NCBI GenBank assembly: GCA_965267485.1
Contig: OZ254080.1
Location: 2,232,001-2,296,000 of the forward strand
Origin: JANQJA01 sp965267485
GTDB lineage: Bacteria; Pseudomonadota; Gammaproteobacteria; Pseudomonadales; Azotimanducaceae
DNA length: 64,000 nucleotides
Direction: 5' to 3'
The notes below the pieces were generated by a model that saw nothing but the letters and a program-made list of their open reading frames with translations, had not been told where the DNA came from and ran no database searches. Below are positions 52,200 to 60,864 of this stretch, in pieces (within the stretch, counting starts at the first letter, position 1; every line of letters starts with the position of its first letter). A program made the translations under genes and the position numbers.

Positions 52200-53158
52200 A
52201 GCGGCATATTCTATTTTCGCTCTGCCTCGTCTTGCTCGCGGCACCGGCTGCGAGCGACGTGCTGCCTGAGGTTCACTTCCTGATTCCGGCCGGCCCCGGC
52301 GGCGGCTGGGACGGCACGGCGCGAGGCGTTGGCGAGGCCATGACGAAATCCGGGCTCATCCAGGATGTCAGCTTCGAGAATCTCTCCGGTGGCGGTGGTG
52401 GCCGGGCGATCGCAAAGCTCATCGAGACTGCGGATCGCCAGCCGTATACGCTGCTGGTGAACTCGACGCCGATGGTCGTTCGCTCGCTGCAGAAGATCTT
52501 CCCGCAGTCGTTTCGTGATCTCGAGCCCATTGCCAGCGTGATCGCGGATTACACGGCGTTTGTTGTGCCCGCAGATTCACCCCTCCGAACCTGGCAGGAC
52601 GTCCTCGACGCCTTCGACGCGAATCCCCGGGCAGTCAAGGTTGCCGGCGGGTCGGTGCGCGGCAGCACCGATCACATCATTTTCGCGCGGGCCATCGAGC
52701 TTGCCGGCGGCGATCCGTTCAAGGTCGTTTACATTCCCTACGATGGCGGCGGCAAGGCGATGGCCGGCATCCTGACCGGCGAGACCCAGATTCTTTCGAC
52801 CGGCCTGTCAGAAGCGATCGACATGGCGCGTGCAGGTGAGGCGCGTATCCTGATCGTGACTGCGCCACAACGACTCGATGCCGTCCCGGAGACGCCGACG
52901 CTCGTTGAACTGGGCTATCCGCTCGAGTTCGCGAACTGGCGCGGGTTCTTCGCGGCGCCGGGGCTGCCAGAGCAGCGCTATGCGGACATGACCGAAACGC
53001 TGACCCGCACGATCGAAACACCGGAATTCGAAGCCGTGCGAGCACGAAACGGCTGGACGCTGCTCCACCACCGGCGAGGAGAGTTTTACGCCTTCCTCGA
53101 GCGGCAGGAGCAGGAGATTGGTTCGCTCATGCGTCAGCTCGGGTTCCTCAGGCAATAA
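52196..53158 (+). CDS. tctC: Tripartite tricarboxylate transporter substrate-binding protein TctC/Bug
   Basis: Periplasmic receptor of a TTT uptake system. 320 residues with a signal peptide (1-~20, cut after PAASD region). Bug-family blocks: HFLIPAGPGGGWDGTAR near residues 27-43, ENLSGGGGGRAIAKL and GGSVRGSTDHI, with the carboxylate-binding loop PAGPGGG. The ligand is an organic acid that cannot be named; the linked SMP-30 lactonase suggests a sugar acid. Confidence 0.93.
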   Translation: MKRHILFSLCLVLLAAPAASDVLPEVHFLIPAGPGGGWDGTARGVGEAMTKSGLIQDVSFENLSGGGGGRAIAKLIETADRQPYTLLVNSTPMVVRSLQKIFPQSFRDLEPIASVIADYTAFVVPADSPLRTWQDVLDAFDANPRAVKVAGGSVRGSTDHIIFARAIELAGGDPFKVVYIPYDGGGKAMAGILTGETQILSTGLSEAIDMARAGEARILIVTAPQRLDAVPETPTLVELGYPLEFANWRGFFAAPGLPEQRYADMTETLTRTIETPEFEAVRARNGWTLLHHRRGEFYAFLERQEQEIGSLMRQLGFLRQ

Positions 53159-53188
53159 ACCAGATACTTAAGATAGCTCGGCAAGTTA

Positions 53189-53668
53189 TTGAAATTAATA
53201 AATAACACCCGGGTCGGTGGCATCCTGTTTCTGATGTTCAGCGTGGGGTACGGCTACTACGCAACCCAGATTCCACTCGACTTCTTCTCCCAGCAGGAAG
53301 CGTTCAACGCGCGCTCCATGCCGCAGTTTCTGGGTGTGTGCGGTGTGATTGTCTCCGCCCTGTTGATCGTGCTGCCTTCGCAGCCAACCGACTGGCGCAG
53401 TTTCGCCGTGTATGACTGGATACGACCGCCAGCGCTGTTGCTGCTGATGTGGGGCTACGCGAGCGGGTTCGAGATGCTCGGCTTCGGGCTTTCCACGCTC
53501 CTGTTCCTGCTGCTCGCCTTCATGATGTTGGGCGAGCGCAACTGGCTGCGGATGATCGGTGTCGCGGTTCCGCTTGTGCTCGGTTTCTGGCTGCTGATGC
53601 ACCAACTCGGCATCTATCTCAGCCCGGGCGAACTGCTGGCGCCCTATTTCTCTGGAGAAACGTCGTGA
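53189..53668 (+). CDS. tctB: Tripartite tricarboxylate transporter small membrane protein TctB
   Basis: 159 residues with four hydrophobic helices, the TctB size and topology. Seen: RVGGILFLMFSVGYGYYA (helix 1) and ALLLLMWGYASGFEMLGFG. Start is a TTG at 53189 in an AT-rich stretch with no obvious ribosome site; no ATG or GTG is available upstream. The stop overlaps the tctA start (GTGA). Confidence 0.9.
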   Translation: MKLINNTRVGGILFLMFSVGYGYYATQIPLDFFSQQEAFNARSMPQFLGVCGVIVSALLIVLPSQPTDWRSFAVYDWIRPPALLLLMWGYASGFEMLGFGLSTLLFLLLAFMMLGERNWLRMIGVAVPLVLGFWLLMHQLGIYLSPGELLAPYFSGETS

Positions 53669-55164
53669 TCGAGGGCCTGCTGCTCGGATTGTCGGCGGTC
53701 TTCACGGTCGAGAACATCCTGCTGGTGTTCGCCGGGTGCGCAGCGGGCACATTGATCGGGATGTTGCCCGGACTGGGCCCGATCTCCGCCATTGCCCTCA
53801 TGATTCCGGTGACCTACGGTTTTGATCCGACCTCCGGCATGATTCTGCTGGCCGGTGTCTATTACGGCGCGGTTTTCGGCGGCTCGACGTCATCGATACT
53901 GATCAACGCGCCGGGTATTGCCGGGACGGTCGCGACGGCGTTTGACGGCTATCCGATCGCGCGCGCCGGACAGCCGGGCAAGGCGCTCGCGCTGGCGGCC
54001 TATGCGTCATTCGTGGGTGGAACGCTCGCGGCCATCCTGCTTGTGATTCTGGCGCCCTATCTGGCGCGATTCTCGCTCGGCTTCCAGTCTGCGGACTACT
54101 TCATGCTCATGGTCCTGGGCCTCACGCTCGTCTCCGCGTTCTCGGCCCAGGGCGAGTTCCTGAAGGCCCTGATGATGACCGTCTTCGGTCTCATGCTGTC
54201 GACGGTGGGTACCGATCTTTCCGCCGGTGTGCAGCGATTTACCTTCGGCCGCATGGACCTGATCGACGGAATCAGCTTCCTGCTCCTCGCGATGGGCACA
54301 TTCGCCCTGTCCGAGGCGGTGATGATGGTGCTGCGTCCCGGCGGCACCGGCAAGCCAATCAGCCTCGAGAACACGAGCCTCAGAATGACCGCGGACGAAG
54401 TCCGGTCGGTCGCACCGGCTGTTGGCCGATCATCGGTTCTCGGTTTTTTCGTCGGCACGCTGCCCGGGGCCGGAGCAACCATCGCTTCGTTTCTGGCCTA
54501 CGGACTCGAACGAAACATTGCCGGCCGGCCCGGGATCCCCTTCGGCAAGGGAAACCTGCGTGGGCTGGCTGCGCCGGAGGCCGCCAACAACGCCGCCAGC
54601 ACAGGTTCCTTCGTCCCCCTGCTCACGCTTGGTATACCCGGCTCCGGGACGACGGCGGTGTTGCTCGGTGCGCTCATCGCCTACGGCATCCAGCCGGGCC
54701 CGCGGCTCTTCGTCGATGAACCCGAACTGTTCTGGTCTGTCATCGTCTCGATGTACTTCGGCAACCTGTTCCTGCTCGCACTGAACCTGCCGCTGGTGCC
54801 ATGGATTGCCCGCTTGCTGATGGTGCCGAAGCCCTACCTGATCCCGATCATCATGTTTTTCTCCCTGATCGGTGTCTATCTGGTCTCGTTCAACACCTTC
54901 GATATCCAGTTGATGGTGCTGGTCGCGCTGATTGCTGTCGTCCTGAGGCTGCTCGAGTTTCCGATGGCGCCATTGCTGCTGGGCTTTATCCTCGGGGGTA
55001 TCCTCGAGGACAACCTCCGCCGGGCAATTACGCTCTCTGACGGCTCGGTCGCCTTCCTCTGGGAACGACCGACAACACTGGTGCTGGTCGTCATCACGGC
55101 GATCGTGCTGACACTGCCCCTGTGGCGTGCGCTTTGGCGCCGCATCATCGGCCTGCGAGCCTGA
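53665..55164 (+). CDS. tctA: Tripartite tricarboxylate transporter permease TctA
   Basis: Large permease of the TTT system driving uptake by ion gradient. 499 residues, ~11-12 helices. Start GTG 53665 overlaps tctB; a longer frame to 53449 runs through tctB. Family motifs: GTLIGMLPGLGPISAIALM, YYGAVFGGSTSSILINAPG, GTLPGAGATIASFLAYG and TLGIPGSGTTAVLLGAL. These are the two duplicated substrate motifs of TctA. Complete TctCBA set in one operon. Confidence 0.96.
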   Translation: MIEGLLLGLSAVFTVENILLVFAGCAAGTLIGMLPGLGPISAIALMIPVTYGFDPTSGMILLAGVYYGAVFGGSTSSILINAPGIAGTVATAFDGYPIARAGQPGKALALAAYASFVGGTLAAILLVILAPYLARFSLGFQSADYFMLMVLGLTLVSAFSAQGEFLKALMMTVFGLMLSTVGTDLSAGVQRFTFGRMDLIDGISFLLLAMGTFALSEAVMMVLRPGGTGKPISLENTSLRMTADEVRSVAPAVGRSSVLGFFVGTLPGAGATIASFLAYGLERNIAGRPGIPFGKGNLRGLAAPEAANNAASTGSFVPLLTLGIPGSGTTAVLLGALIAYGIQPGPRLFVDEPELFWSVIVSMYFGNLFLLALNLPLVPWIARLLMVPKPYLIPIIMFFSLIGVYLVSFNTFDIQLMVLVALIAVVLRLLEFPMAPLLLGFILGGILEDNLRRAITLSDGSVAFLWERPTTLVLVVITAIVLTLPLWRALWRRIIGLRA

Positions 55165-55244
55165 GTGCCATCCCGGGCTTGAGTTCGCCCGCGTTTCTGT
55201 TAACTTGTCGGCTAATCACCCACCCAATCCCGGAGGCCTGCTTT

Positions 55245-55304
55245 ATGGATGTTGCATTCGCATCGCCTGGCGCGTTCGCCCGGGGTTCGCTCGTCCTCTA
55301 CTAG
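55245..55304 (+). CDS. Possible 19-residue leader peptide upstream of rsgA
   Basis: ATG at 55245 has a textbook GGAGG 8 bases upstream and opens a 19-codon frame ending in TAG, giving MDVAFASPGAFARGSLVLY. It lies in the 201-base gap between tctA and rsgA, 61 bases before the rsgA start. A candidate promoter (TTGAGT, 16 bases, TAACTT) precedes it. It may be a leader or uORF controlling rsgA, or a chance frame. Confidence 0.35.
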   Translation: MDVAFASPGAFARGSLVLY

Positions 55305-55365
55305 CGTTTGAATCACGTGCTCCACGTCAGGCTCGGCCCCAACGAACCTGAACAGGAAACGAGAC

Positions 55366-56451
55366 GTGACTGAAACAGATGAACTGAATACCCTGGAATC
55401 CCTGGGCTGGCGAAAGTTCTTCGCCACACAGATTGGTGCCGATACCGATCTGCTTCCCGCACGCGTGTGCCGCCAGGATCTCGACCGCTACCATCTCGTC
55501 GGCCCGCGAGGTGATATAGCCGGCATTCTGCCCGGCAGATTCCGCATCGAGACGACGAGCAAGGCGGAACTTCCCACCGTCGGCGACTGGGTCCTCTATC
55601 GCCCTGGCGCGGATGGCGACAGCGTCGTCATCGAGCGCGTGCTGGCACGCAAGTCGAAATTCTCCCGGAAGGAAGCCGGCGAACGGTTCGAGGAACAGGT
55701 CGTTGCTGCCAATGTCGACACCGTCTTCATCGTGACCGGCCTCGACAACAACTTCAATGTCGGCCGAATCGAGCGCTATCTCGTGCTCGCCTGGAACAGC
55801 GGCGCGCGGCCCGTGGTTGTCCTCAGCAAGGCCGACCTGCTGACTGACGAGGAGATCGATGCGCGGCGTGAAGCACTGGCGCCCGTGCTGATGGACACAC
55901 CGGTACATGTCGTCAGCGGGATCGACGGCGATGGCCTCGATGCGTTGAGGGCCTATGTGACCGATGGAGAAACGGTCGCACTGCTCGGGTCAAGCGGCGT
56001 CGGCAAGTCGACCATTGTCAATGCATTGCTGGGCTACGAGCGCTTCGAGACCGGAGAAGTGCGTGAGGGCGACAGCAAGGGAAGACACACGACCACCTAC
56101 CGGGAGCTTTGCGTTGCGCCGACCGGGGGGCTGCTGATCGATACGCCGGGAATGCGTGAGATCCAGATCTGGAGCGAGGATGGGCTTGGCGGCTTCGACG
56201 ATGTGGAGGAACTTGCCACCCGCTGTCGGTTCAATGACTGCGGCCACGATTCCGAGCCGGGTTGCGCGGTTCGCGAAGCGGTTGAACGCGGTGAACTCGA
56301 AGCGGCCCGGGTCGAGTCCTGGCACAAATTCCAGCGGGAGCTCCAGCATTTCGAAGAAAAACATGACGCAGCGGCTCGTGCCGAACGACGACAGGAATGG
56401 AAGAAGTTCTCGAAGAGCATCCGCAAGCGTCCGACAAAGCGGGATGTGTGA
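55366..56451 (+). CDS. rsgA: Small-subunit ribosome biogenesis GTPase RsgA
   Basis: Circularly permuted GTPase that checks late 30S maturation. 361 residues: N-terminal OB fold (~20-95), then G4 VVLSKADLL, G1 LLGSSGVGKSTIVNALLG, G3 LIDTPGMRE, in the permuted order, and the zinc knuckle CRFNDCGHDSEPGC near residues 286-299. The C-terminal basic tail SIRKRPTKR may contact rRNA. GTG start with AGGAAA upstream. The downstream hairpin at 56464 separates it from the convergent TonB2 operon. Confidence 0.95.
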   Translation: MTETDELNTLESLGWRKFFATQIGADTDLLPARVCRQDLDRYHLVGPRGDIAGILPGRFRIETTSKAELPTVGDWVLYRPGADGDSVVIERVLARKSKFSRKEAGERFEEQVVAANVDTVFIVTGLDNNFNVGRIERYLVLAWNSGARPVVVLSKADLLTDEEIDARREALAPVLMDTPVHVVSGIDGDGLDALRAYVTDGETVALLGSSGVGKSTIVNALLGYERFETGEVREGDSKGRHTTTYRELCVAPTGGLLIDTPGMREIQIWSEDGLGGFDDVEELATRCRFNDCGHDSEPGCAVREAVERGELEAARVESWHKFQRELQHFEEKHDAAARAERRQEWKKFSKSIRKRPTKRDV

Positions 56452-56463
56452 ACGCGCACAAAA

Positions 56464-56483
56464 AAGGGGGCTGACGCCCCCTT
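56464..56483. terminator. Bidirectional intrinsic terminator between rsgA and the TonB2 operon
   Basis: AAGGGGGC, loop TGAC, GCCCCCTT: a perfect 8-bp stem. On the minus strand it is followed by a T run (the A run at 56460-56465 read in reverse), a good terminator for the operon ending at 56514. On the plus strand the T tract is interrupted (TTCCTGTTT) and weaker. Confidence 0.75.
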
Positions 56484-56513
56484 CCTGTTTGATTTGACCC
56501 GACGGTCGGCGAA

Positions 56514-57860
56514 TCAGTCGTCCGCAGTCGGATCGAGATCCTCAATCGGCGCCTGCGCCGTCTCGAGCATCTTGCGAAGTTCTTCCTGACGGTTCTTCTC
56601 ACCCGCAATGTACTGAATGTACTGACGGGCCGACTTGGCCTTGTCCTTGTCCTTTGCGGCCTCGCGGAACGCCCGCGTGGCCTCGTCCCAGCGCTCGAGC
56701 TGCATCAGCGAGATGCCGAGCCAGAAATGCGCGTCGGCGATGTCATTCAGGCCGCCTTCTTCGAGTGCGTCGCGGTATGCCGTGACGGCTTCGTCGTGAC
56801 GATCTTCACGTGAAAGCGCCTGCGCCAGACGGTAGTAGAGCTGGCCGTCTTCCGCGTACTTCGTCGCATCACGCCAGGCATCGATGGCCTTCGCCATCTC
56901 CTGGGCCATCGTATAGGACGTCGCGAGCAGCTTGATGTTCTTCTCGTTCTCCTCGATCAGACCATCCTTGAAGCCCTTCTCGAGTACCTGCGCAGCCTCA
57001 AACGGAACTTCCGCGTTGAGCAGCCGCTGTGCCAGCATGACGACCTCGGACTCCTTTTCGAACATGCCCTGCGCGTAGGCAGCGTAGTAAGCAGACAGCG
57101 CCTTGTCAGGCTGGTCCGTTTCGGCATACATACCGGCAAGGTGCATCCAGTACTGCTTCTTGGGATACGTCTTGATCAGCTTCTCGAGCACCGGGATGAC
57201 GTTCTGGTAATCCTTCATCTCGTTGTAGAGAACAACCTGGATGTACCACCAGCTCTCCTTGATCGTTCGCTCCTGCTCCAATGCGACACGCTCGACATCA
57301 AGCGCAACGTCCAGTGCCTTCTGGTACTCGTTGAGCTGGTAGTAGACCGTCGCCTTGATGTACATGACATCGGGGTCCGGTGTGCCCTTCAGCGTCTGCC
57401 AGCGATCAATGTACTTGAGCGATTCCTGATAGTTCTCCTCGGCGTAGTGAAGCTGGAACAGGGCGCGCAGCGCCGTCAGTTCGAGGGCTTCAGTGATTGT
57501 CTCGCCAAGGACGTTCTCGTAGGACTTGATGGTGTTGGGAACGTCGTCCAGCGTGTAGTAGCCGAACGCCATCGTGTTGTACACCTGCGCCCGCTCATAG
57601 CTGTTGATGCCCCGACGTTCGAGCAGCTTCTGGAGGATCGCAAGACCTTCCTGGGGATTGGGCTCGACGTCAGGACGTTCCTCGCCCTCCTCGACCGGAA
57701 TCGACTCCGGGTCGATCAGGAGCTGCGCTTCCGAGAGCTGCTTGTAAACACGCTCTGTCAGCGGCGGAACGTTTCGACGCTCTTTCTTCTCCTCTGCCGC
57801 GGCATAGCCAGCCGCCAGCAGGAGGGTGGTTGCAATGACCGTAACGATAAGATGCTTCAT
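56514..57860 (-). CDS. TPR-repeat periplasmic protein of the TonB2 cluster
   Basis: 448 residues with a signal peptide (1-22, AAA-EE cut). The rest is tetratricopeptide-like repeats, for example QVYNTMAFGYYTLDD, EALELTALRALFQLHYAEENYQ, by region, and DAHFWLGISLMQLERWDEATRAF near the C-terminus, with an acidic tail. It fills the place of VC1543 at the end of the Vibrio cholerae TonB2 locus. A scaffold in energy transduction is the likely role. It starts 11 bases after tonB. Confidence 0.85.
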   Translation of the reverse strand: MKHLIVTVIATTLLLAAGYAAAEEKKERRNVPPLTERVYKQLSEAQLLIDPESIPVEEGEERPDVEPNPQEGLAILQKLLERRGINSYERAQVYNTMAFGYYTLDDVPNTIKSYENVLGETITEALELTALRALFQLHYAEENYQESLKYIDRWQTLKGTPDPDVMYIKATVYYQLNEYQKALDVALDVERVALEQERTIKESWWYIQVVLYNEMKDYQNVIPVLEKLIKTYPKKQYWMHLAGMYAETDQPDKALSAYYAAYAQGMFEKESEVVMLAQRLLNAEVPFEAAQVLEKGFKDGLIEENEKNIKLLATSYTMAQEMAKAIDAWRDATKYAEDGQLYYRLAQALSREDRHDEAVTAYRDALEEGGLNDIADAHFWLGISLMQLERWDEATRAFREAAKDKDKAKSARQYIQYIAGEKNRQEELRKMLETAQAPIEDLDPTADD

Positions 57861-57871
57861 ACCCGCTCTCC

Positions 57872-58525
57872 CTACTCGTCGACGAGTTCGAAGGTAATCT
57901 TGTTCTGAACGCCCGCTGTCGCGACCGGTTCACCGTCAATTACCTTGGGCTTGTACTTGAACTTCTCCGCCGCCTGCATGGCCGCGCGGTCGAAGATACT
58001 GTTCGGGTTGTCGAAGCATTCCCCGTCGTTGCGCGGACCCTTGATCCAGGCGCAATTCTCGACGACCAGCGGGTCACGGACTGTGCCCTGCTCCGTCACC
58101 GTGAATTCAACGATCACCCAACCCGACATTCCCCGTGACAACGCACGACGCGGATAAACGGGTTGGACCTTGACGATCGGGAGATATTCGCCGTCGGAGA
58201 TGCCGAATCCGCCGCCGCCGACCTCGACGCCGACGTTGAGGTCGGCACCCGCCATCGAAAAGCCCGAGTCATCGACAGCCACATTGAAGTTCTGTGGCGG
58301 TACTTCGGGTGGGGGTTCGTCGGGGGGTGGTGGCTTCTTCGGTTTGCGATCCTTGGTTTCGACCTGCTGTTCCTGCTTCACGCGGACGAAGTCGACCAGG
58401 GACCCGACGTTGTCTTCGGTAATGGCGTTCCGACCTGTCGCGATCAACGCCTGCATCAAATAGAAAAGTGCGATGGTGACAATTGCACCAACCACCATCG
58501 CGACTCCAAGTCTGACTACCATCAT
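57872..58525 (-). CDS. tonB: TonB2-type energy transducer
   Basis: Couples proton-motive force to outer-membrane receptors. 217 residues: one N-terminal helix (~5-27), a proline-rich span with KPKKPPPPDEPPPEVPP (~62-78), and a TonB C-terminal domain with VQPVYPRRALSRGMSGWVIV and AAEKFKYKPK. The short length and compact Pro region match TonB2 rather than TonB1. Two bases separate it from exbD. No TonB-dependent receptor is in the window. Confidence 0.92.
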   Translation of the reverse strand: MMVVRLGVAMVVGAIVTIALFYLMQALIATGRNAITEDNVGSLVDFVRVKQEQQVETKDRKPKKPPPPDEPPPEVPPQNFNVAVDDSGFSMAGADLNVGVEVGGGGFGISDGEYLPIVKVQPVYPRRALSRGMSGWVIVEFTVTEQGTVRDPLVVENCAWIKGPRNDGECFDNPNSIFDRAAMQAAEKFKYKPKVIDGEPVATAGVQNKITFELVDE

Positions 58526-58527
58526 AA

Positions 58528-58929
58528 CTATTCTTCCTCGGAGGCGATTGCTACCTGCGTAATGCCGATACCTCTGGCAGCGTCCATGATTGCGAGCACT
58601 TTTTCAACCTTGGATTCACTGTCGGCTTTAATGACCAGACCGCCCTTGGGGTTTTCAGCATGCAGCTGTTCCATGAGCGGACGGACATCGCGGACATCGA
58701 CTTTCTTCTTGTCGATCCAGACAGAGCTGTCCTGCGCGACACCGACCAGGAGGGATACTGTCTTCTTCTGTTCGGCGGTGACCGTGTCAGGGCGATTCAC
58801 CTCGACGCCGGTTTCCTTGATGAAGGTTGCAGTCACGATGAAAAAGATCAACATGATGAACACGACATCCAGCATGGGTGTCAGGTCAGCAACCTTCTCT
58901 TCACTATCCTGGGAAACTCTTCTTTTCAT
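58528..58929 (-). CDS. exbD: Biopolymer transport protein ExbD2
   Basis: 133 residues with one N-terminal helix. The ExbD/TolR key Asp lies in LTPMLDVVFIMLIFFIVTATF (residues ~17-37; D22 region). A periplasmic domain follows with KADSESKVEKVL. It is the proton-relay partner of ExbB. Located between exbB and tonB, in the Vibrio TonB2 order. Confidence 0.93.
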   Translation of the reverse strand: MKRRVSQDSEEKVADLTPMLDVVFIMLIFFIVTATFIKETGVEVNRPDTVTAEQKKTVSLLVGVAQDSSVWIDKKKVDVRDVRPLMEQLHAENPKGGLVIKADSESKVEKVLAIMDAARGIGITQVAIASEEE

Positions 58930-58962
58930 AGCGGGTAACTCACGATCTTCACCAGGCGTTGC

Positions 58963-59481
58963 CTAGTGATCCATCGTCAGCGTGTCCTCCATATATTCGG
59001 ATTCAGATTCGACCGTGGAGGTCAGGAAGGTATTCGCGAGTACACCGGACAGCGTTGCGACCATGCCCGACATGGTCGGGATCGTTGCCGCGGAAACGCC
59101 GGCCGCCATCGATCGCGCGTTGCCGCCGGAATAGGTCATGGCCTCGAACACCTGGACCATACCCGTCACGGTGCCGAGCAAACCCAGCAGCGGCAGCAAT
59201 GAAATGAGCGTCTTGATGAAGCTCATGTTGGCCTGGAGGTTCTGGTTGACCTCGGAGATCAGGCGCTCACGGATCCTGTGCGCCGTCCAGGAAGTGCGCT
59301 CGGGGCGCGATTCCCAGTAGGTGAGCGCCTTGGCCACATCCTTACGGTGATCCGTATTGATGTACCAGACGCGCTCGAATATCAGGGCCCACATGATGAA
59401 GGTCGCGGCGGCGATGAGCCAGAGCACATCACCACCTGCCTCCATGAAGGAGCGAATTGCAACGAAGACCTGTTCGATCAT
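58963..59481 (-). CDS. exbB: MotA/TolQ/ExbB proton channel, ExbB2
   Basis: 172 residues, three helices. ExbB family block LLPLLGLLGTVTGMVQVFEAM near the middle, with GVSAATIPTMSGMVATLSG after it. This is the short ExbB2 type. It forms the channel with ExbD2 and works with TtpC encoded directly upstream; spacing is 6 bases. Confidence 0.93.
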   Translation of the reverse strand: MIEQVFVAIRSFMEAGGDVLWLIAAATFIMWALIFERVWYINTDHRKDVAKALTYWESRPERTSWTAHRIRERLISEVNQNLQANMSFIKTLISLLPLLGLLGTVTGMVQVFEAMTYSGGNARSMAAGVSAATIPTMSGMVATLSGVLANTFLTSTVESESEYMEDTLTMDH

Positions 59482-59487
59482 GGTCGG

Positions 59488-60858
59488 TTACTTGTTGCTC
59501 TCTTCTGCCTGCTCGGCAATAAGACCTGCACTCTGCTCCGTCAGTACGTGCATGATGTTCTGCGCACGCGAGTTGACGATGGCGTGCAGCAGTACTGTCG
59601 GAATCGCGACTGTCAGACCGAGAACGGTCGTGATCAGTGCCTGCGAGATACCGCCGGCCATTGTCTTCGGATCGCCGGTACCGAACAGCGTGATTGCCTG
59701 GAAGGTCACGATCATACCGATAACCGTACCAAGCAGACCGAGCAGCGGCGCGACCATCGAGATGATCTTGATGAACGGAATCCAGGAGTTGATGGACGGC
59801 TGCTCCTTCAGAATCGCCTCGTCCAGCTTGAGCTGCAGCGTTTCAGGATCGACGTCCTTGTTCTCGTTGTAGACCGACAGGACACGACCGAGCGGGTTGT
59901 TCGTATTCGGCGTCGTGTTATTCATCTGGCCGCGTACGCGTGCACCGATGACCGACAGCGTCACAAACTTGTAGATGGCCAGCAGCACGGCAATGATACC
60001 GAGGAAGATGACCACGTAGCCCGGCGTACCGCCCTGCTGGATACGCTCTTCGAGCGTCGGCACCTGAACCTGCAGTGCCAGCAGCTGGCCGCGGGTCGGG
60101 TCGAGCGCCATCGGCGTGAAGCCGGATTGCGCATTCGCGAGATTGGCAGCGGATTGCACGAAACGTGCGGCGGGCTGACGGGGCAGCTCGGCCACAACAT
60201 CGTTCTCGACATCGTAGGAGACGTACTCGCCGCCGCTCACGAGGTTGAAGGTACCGACACGAACGACTTCCTGCGGTGCCGTCTCGCCGTCGAGGCTGAT
60301 GACGTCTGTCGTGAAGCGGGTAATCTTGCCGGATTCCGTCATCTGCTTCTGCAGCGTGGCCCAGAGCTGTTCGATCTCTTCGATCGAAGCCAGCTTCGAG
60401 CTGCGACCCATCGACTGGGCAAACTCCGACAGCCACTGCTCGCGGCCCGGGTACTCGGCGCTCACGATGGAGTTCGCGAGAACACCCTGCGTGTCGCCAG
60501 CGACCTGCTGGAGTACGCCGAACAGTTCGCGCAGTGAACCGAGACGGGAAGACAGCTGCTCTTCAAGCGCGGCAATACGGCGTTCGTTCTCTTCGAACTG
60601 GGCCTCGAGGCGCTCCGAGCGAGCTTCTTCTTCGGCCTGCTGGCGGCGCGCACGCTCGAGTTCACGCTGCTGTTCATTGCGATTGTTGATGAATTCCTGC
60701 TCGCGACGCGCAATCTCCTGGCGATTCACGACACGGCCTTCTTCCACCATTCGCAGCAGTTCATCGAGCGATGCCGCCTCGATTTCGTTCTCTTCAGCAG
60801 CCCAGGCACCGGGTGCGACCAGTACTGCGGTCATCAGTGTAATCAGTAGCTTTTTCAT
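59488..60858 (-). CDS. ttpC: TtpC, long ExbB-like protein with periplasmic coiled coil
   Basis: 456 residues. Signal peptide (1-21, AWA-A), then a charged coiled coil (~25-110, Glu/Gln/Arg rich, e.g. REQEFINNRNEQQRELERA), a globular periplasmic part, and a C-terminal ExbB/TolQ channel (~260-440) with LLGLLGTVIGMIVTFQAI and GGISQALITTVLGLTVAI. This architecture is diagnostic for TtpC, required for TonB2 function in Vibrio. It follows the DUF3450 gene by 6 bases. Confidence 0.93.
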   Translation of the reverse strand: MKKLLITLMTAVLVAPGAWAAEENEIEAASLDELLRMVEEGRVVNRQEIARREQEFINNRNEQQRELERARRQQAEEEARSERLEAQFEENERRIAALEEQLSSRLGSLRELFGVLQQVAGDTQGVLANSIVSAEYPGREQWLSEFAQSMGRSSKLASIEEIEQLWATLQKQMTESGKITRFTTDVISLDGETAPQEVVRVGTFNLVSGGEYVSYDVENDVVAELPRQPAARFVQSAANLANAQSGFTPMALDPTRGQLLALQVQVPTLEERIQQGGTPGYVVIFLGIIAVLLAIYKFVTLSVIGARVRGQMNNTTPNTNNPLGRVLSVYNENKDVDPETLQLKLDEAILKEQPSINSWIPFIKIISMVAPLLGLLGTVIGMIVTFQAITLFGTGDPKTMAGGISQALITTVLGLTVAIPTVLLHAIVNSRAQNIMHVLTEQSAGLIAEQAEESNK

Positions 60859-60864
60859 TGTTGG

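Noticed and set aside
53449..53664. N-terminal extension of tctA
   Set aside because: The frame is open only because it shadows tctB; the GTG at 53665 overlaps the tctB stop and fits the family start.
59278..60537. 419-codon frame on the plus strand
   Set aside because: Antisense of exbB and ttpC.
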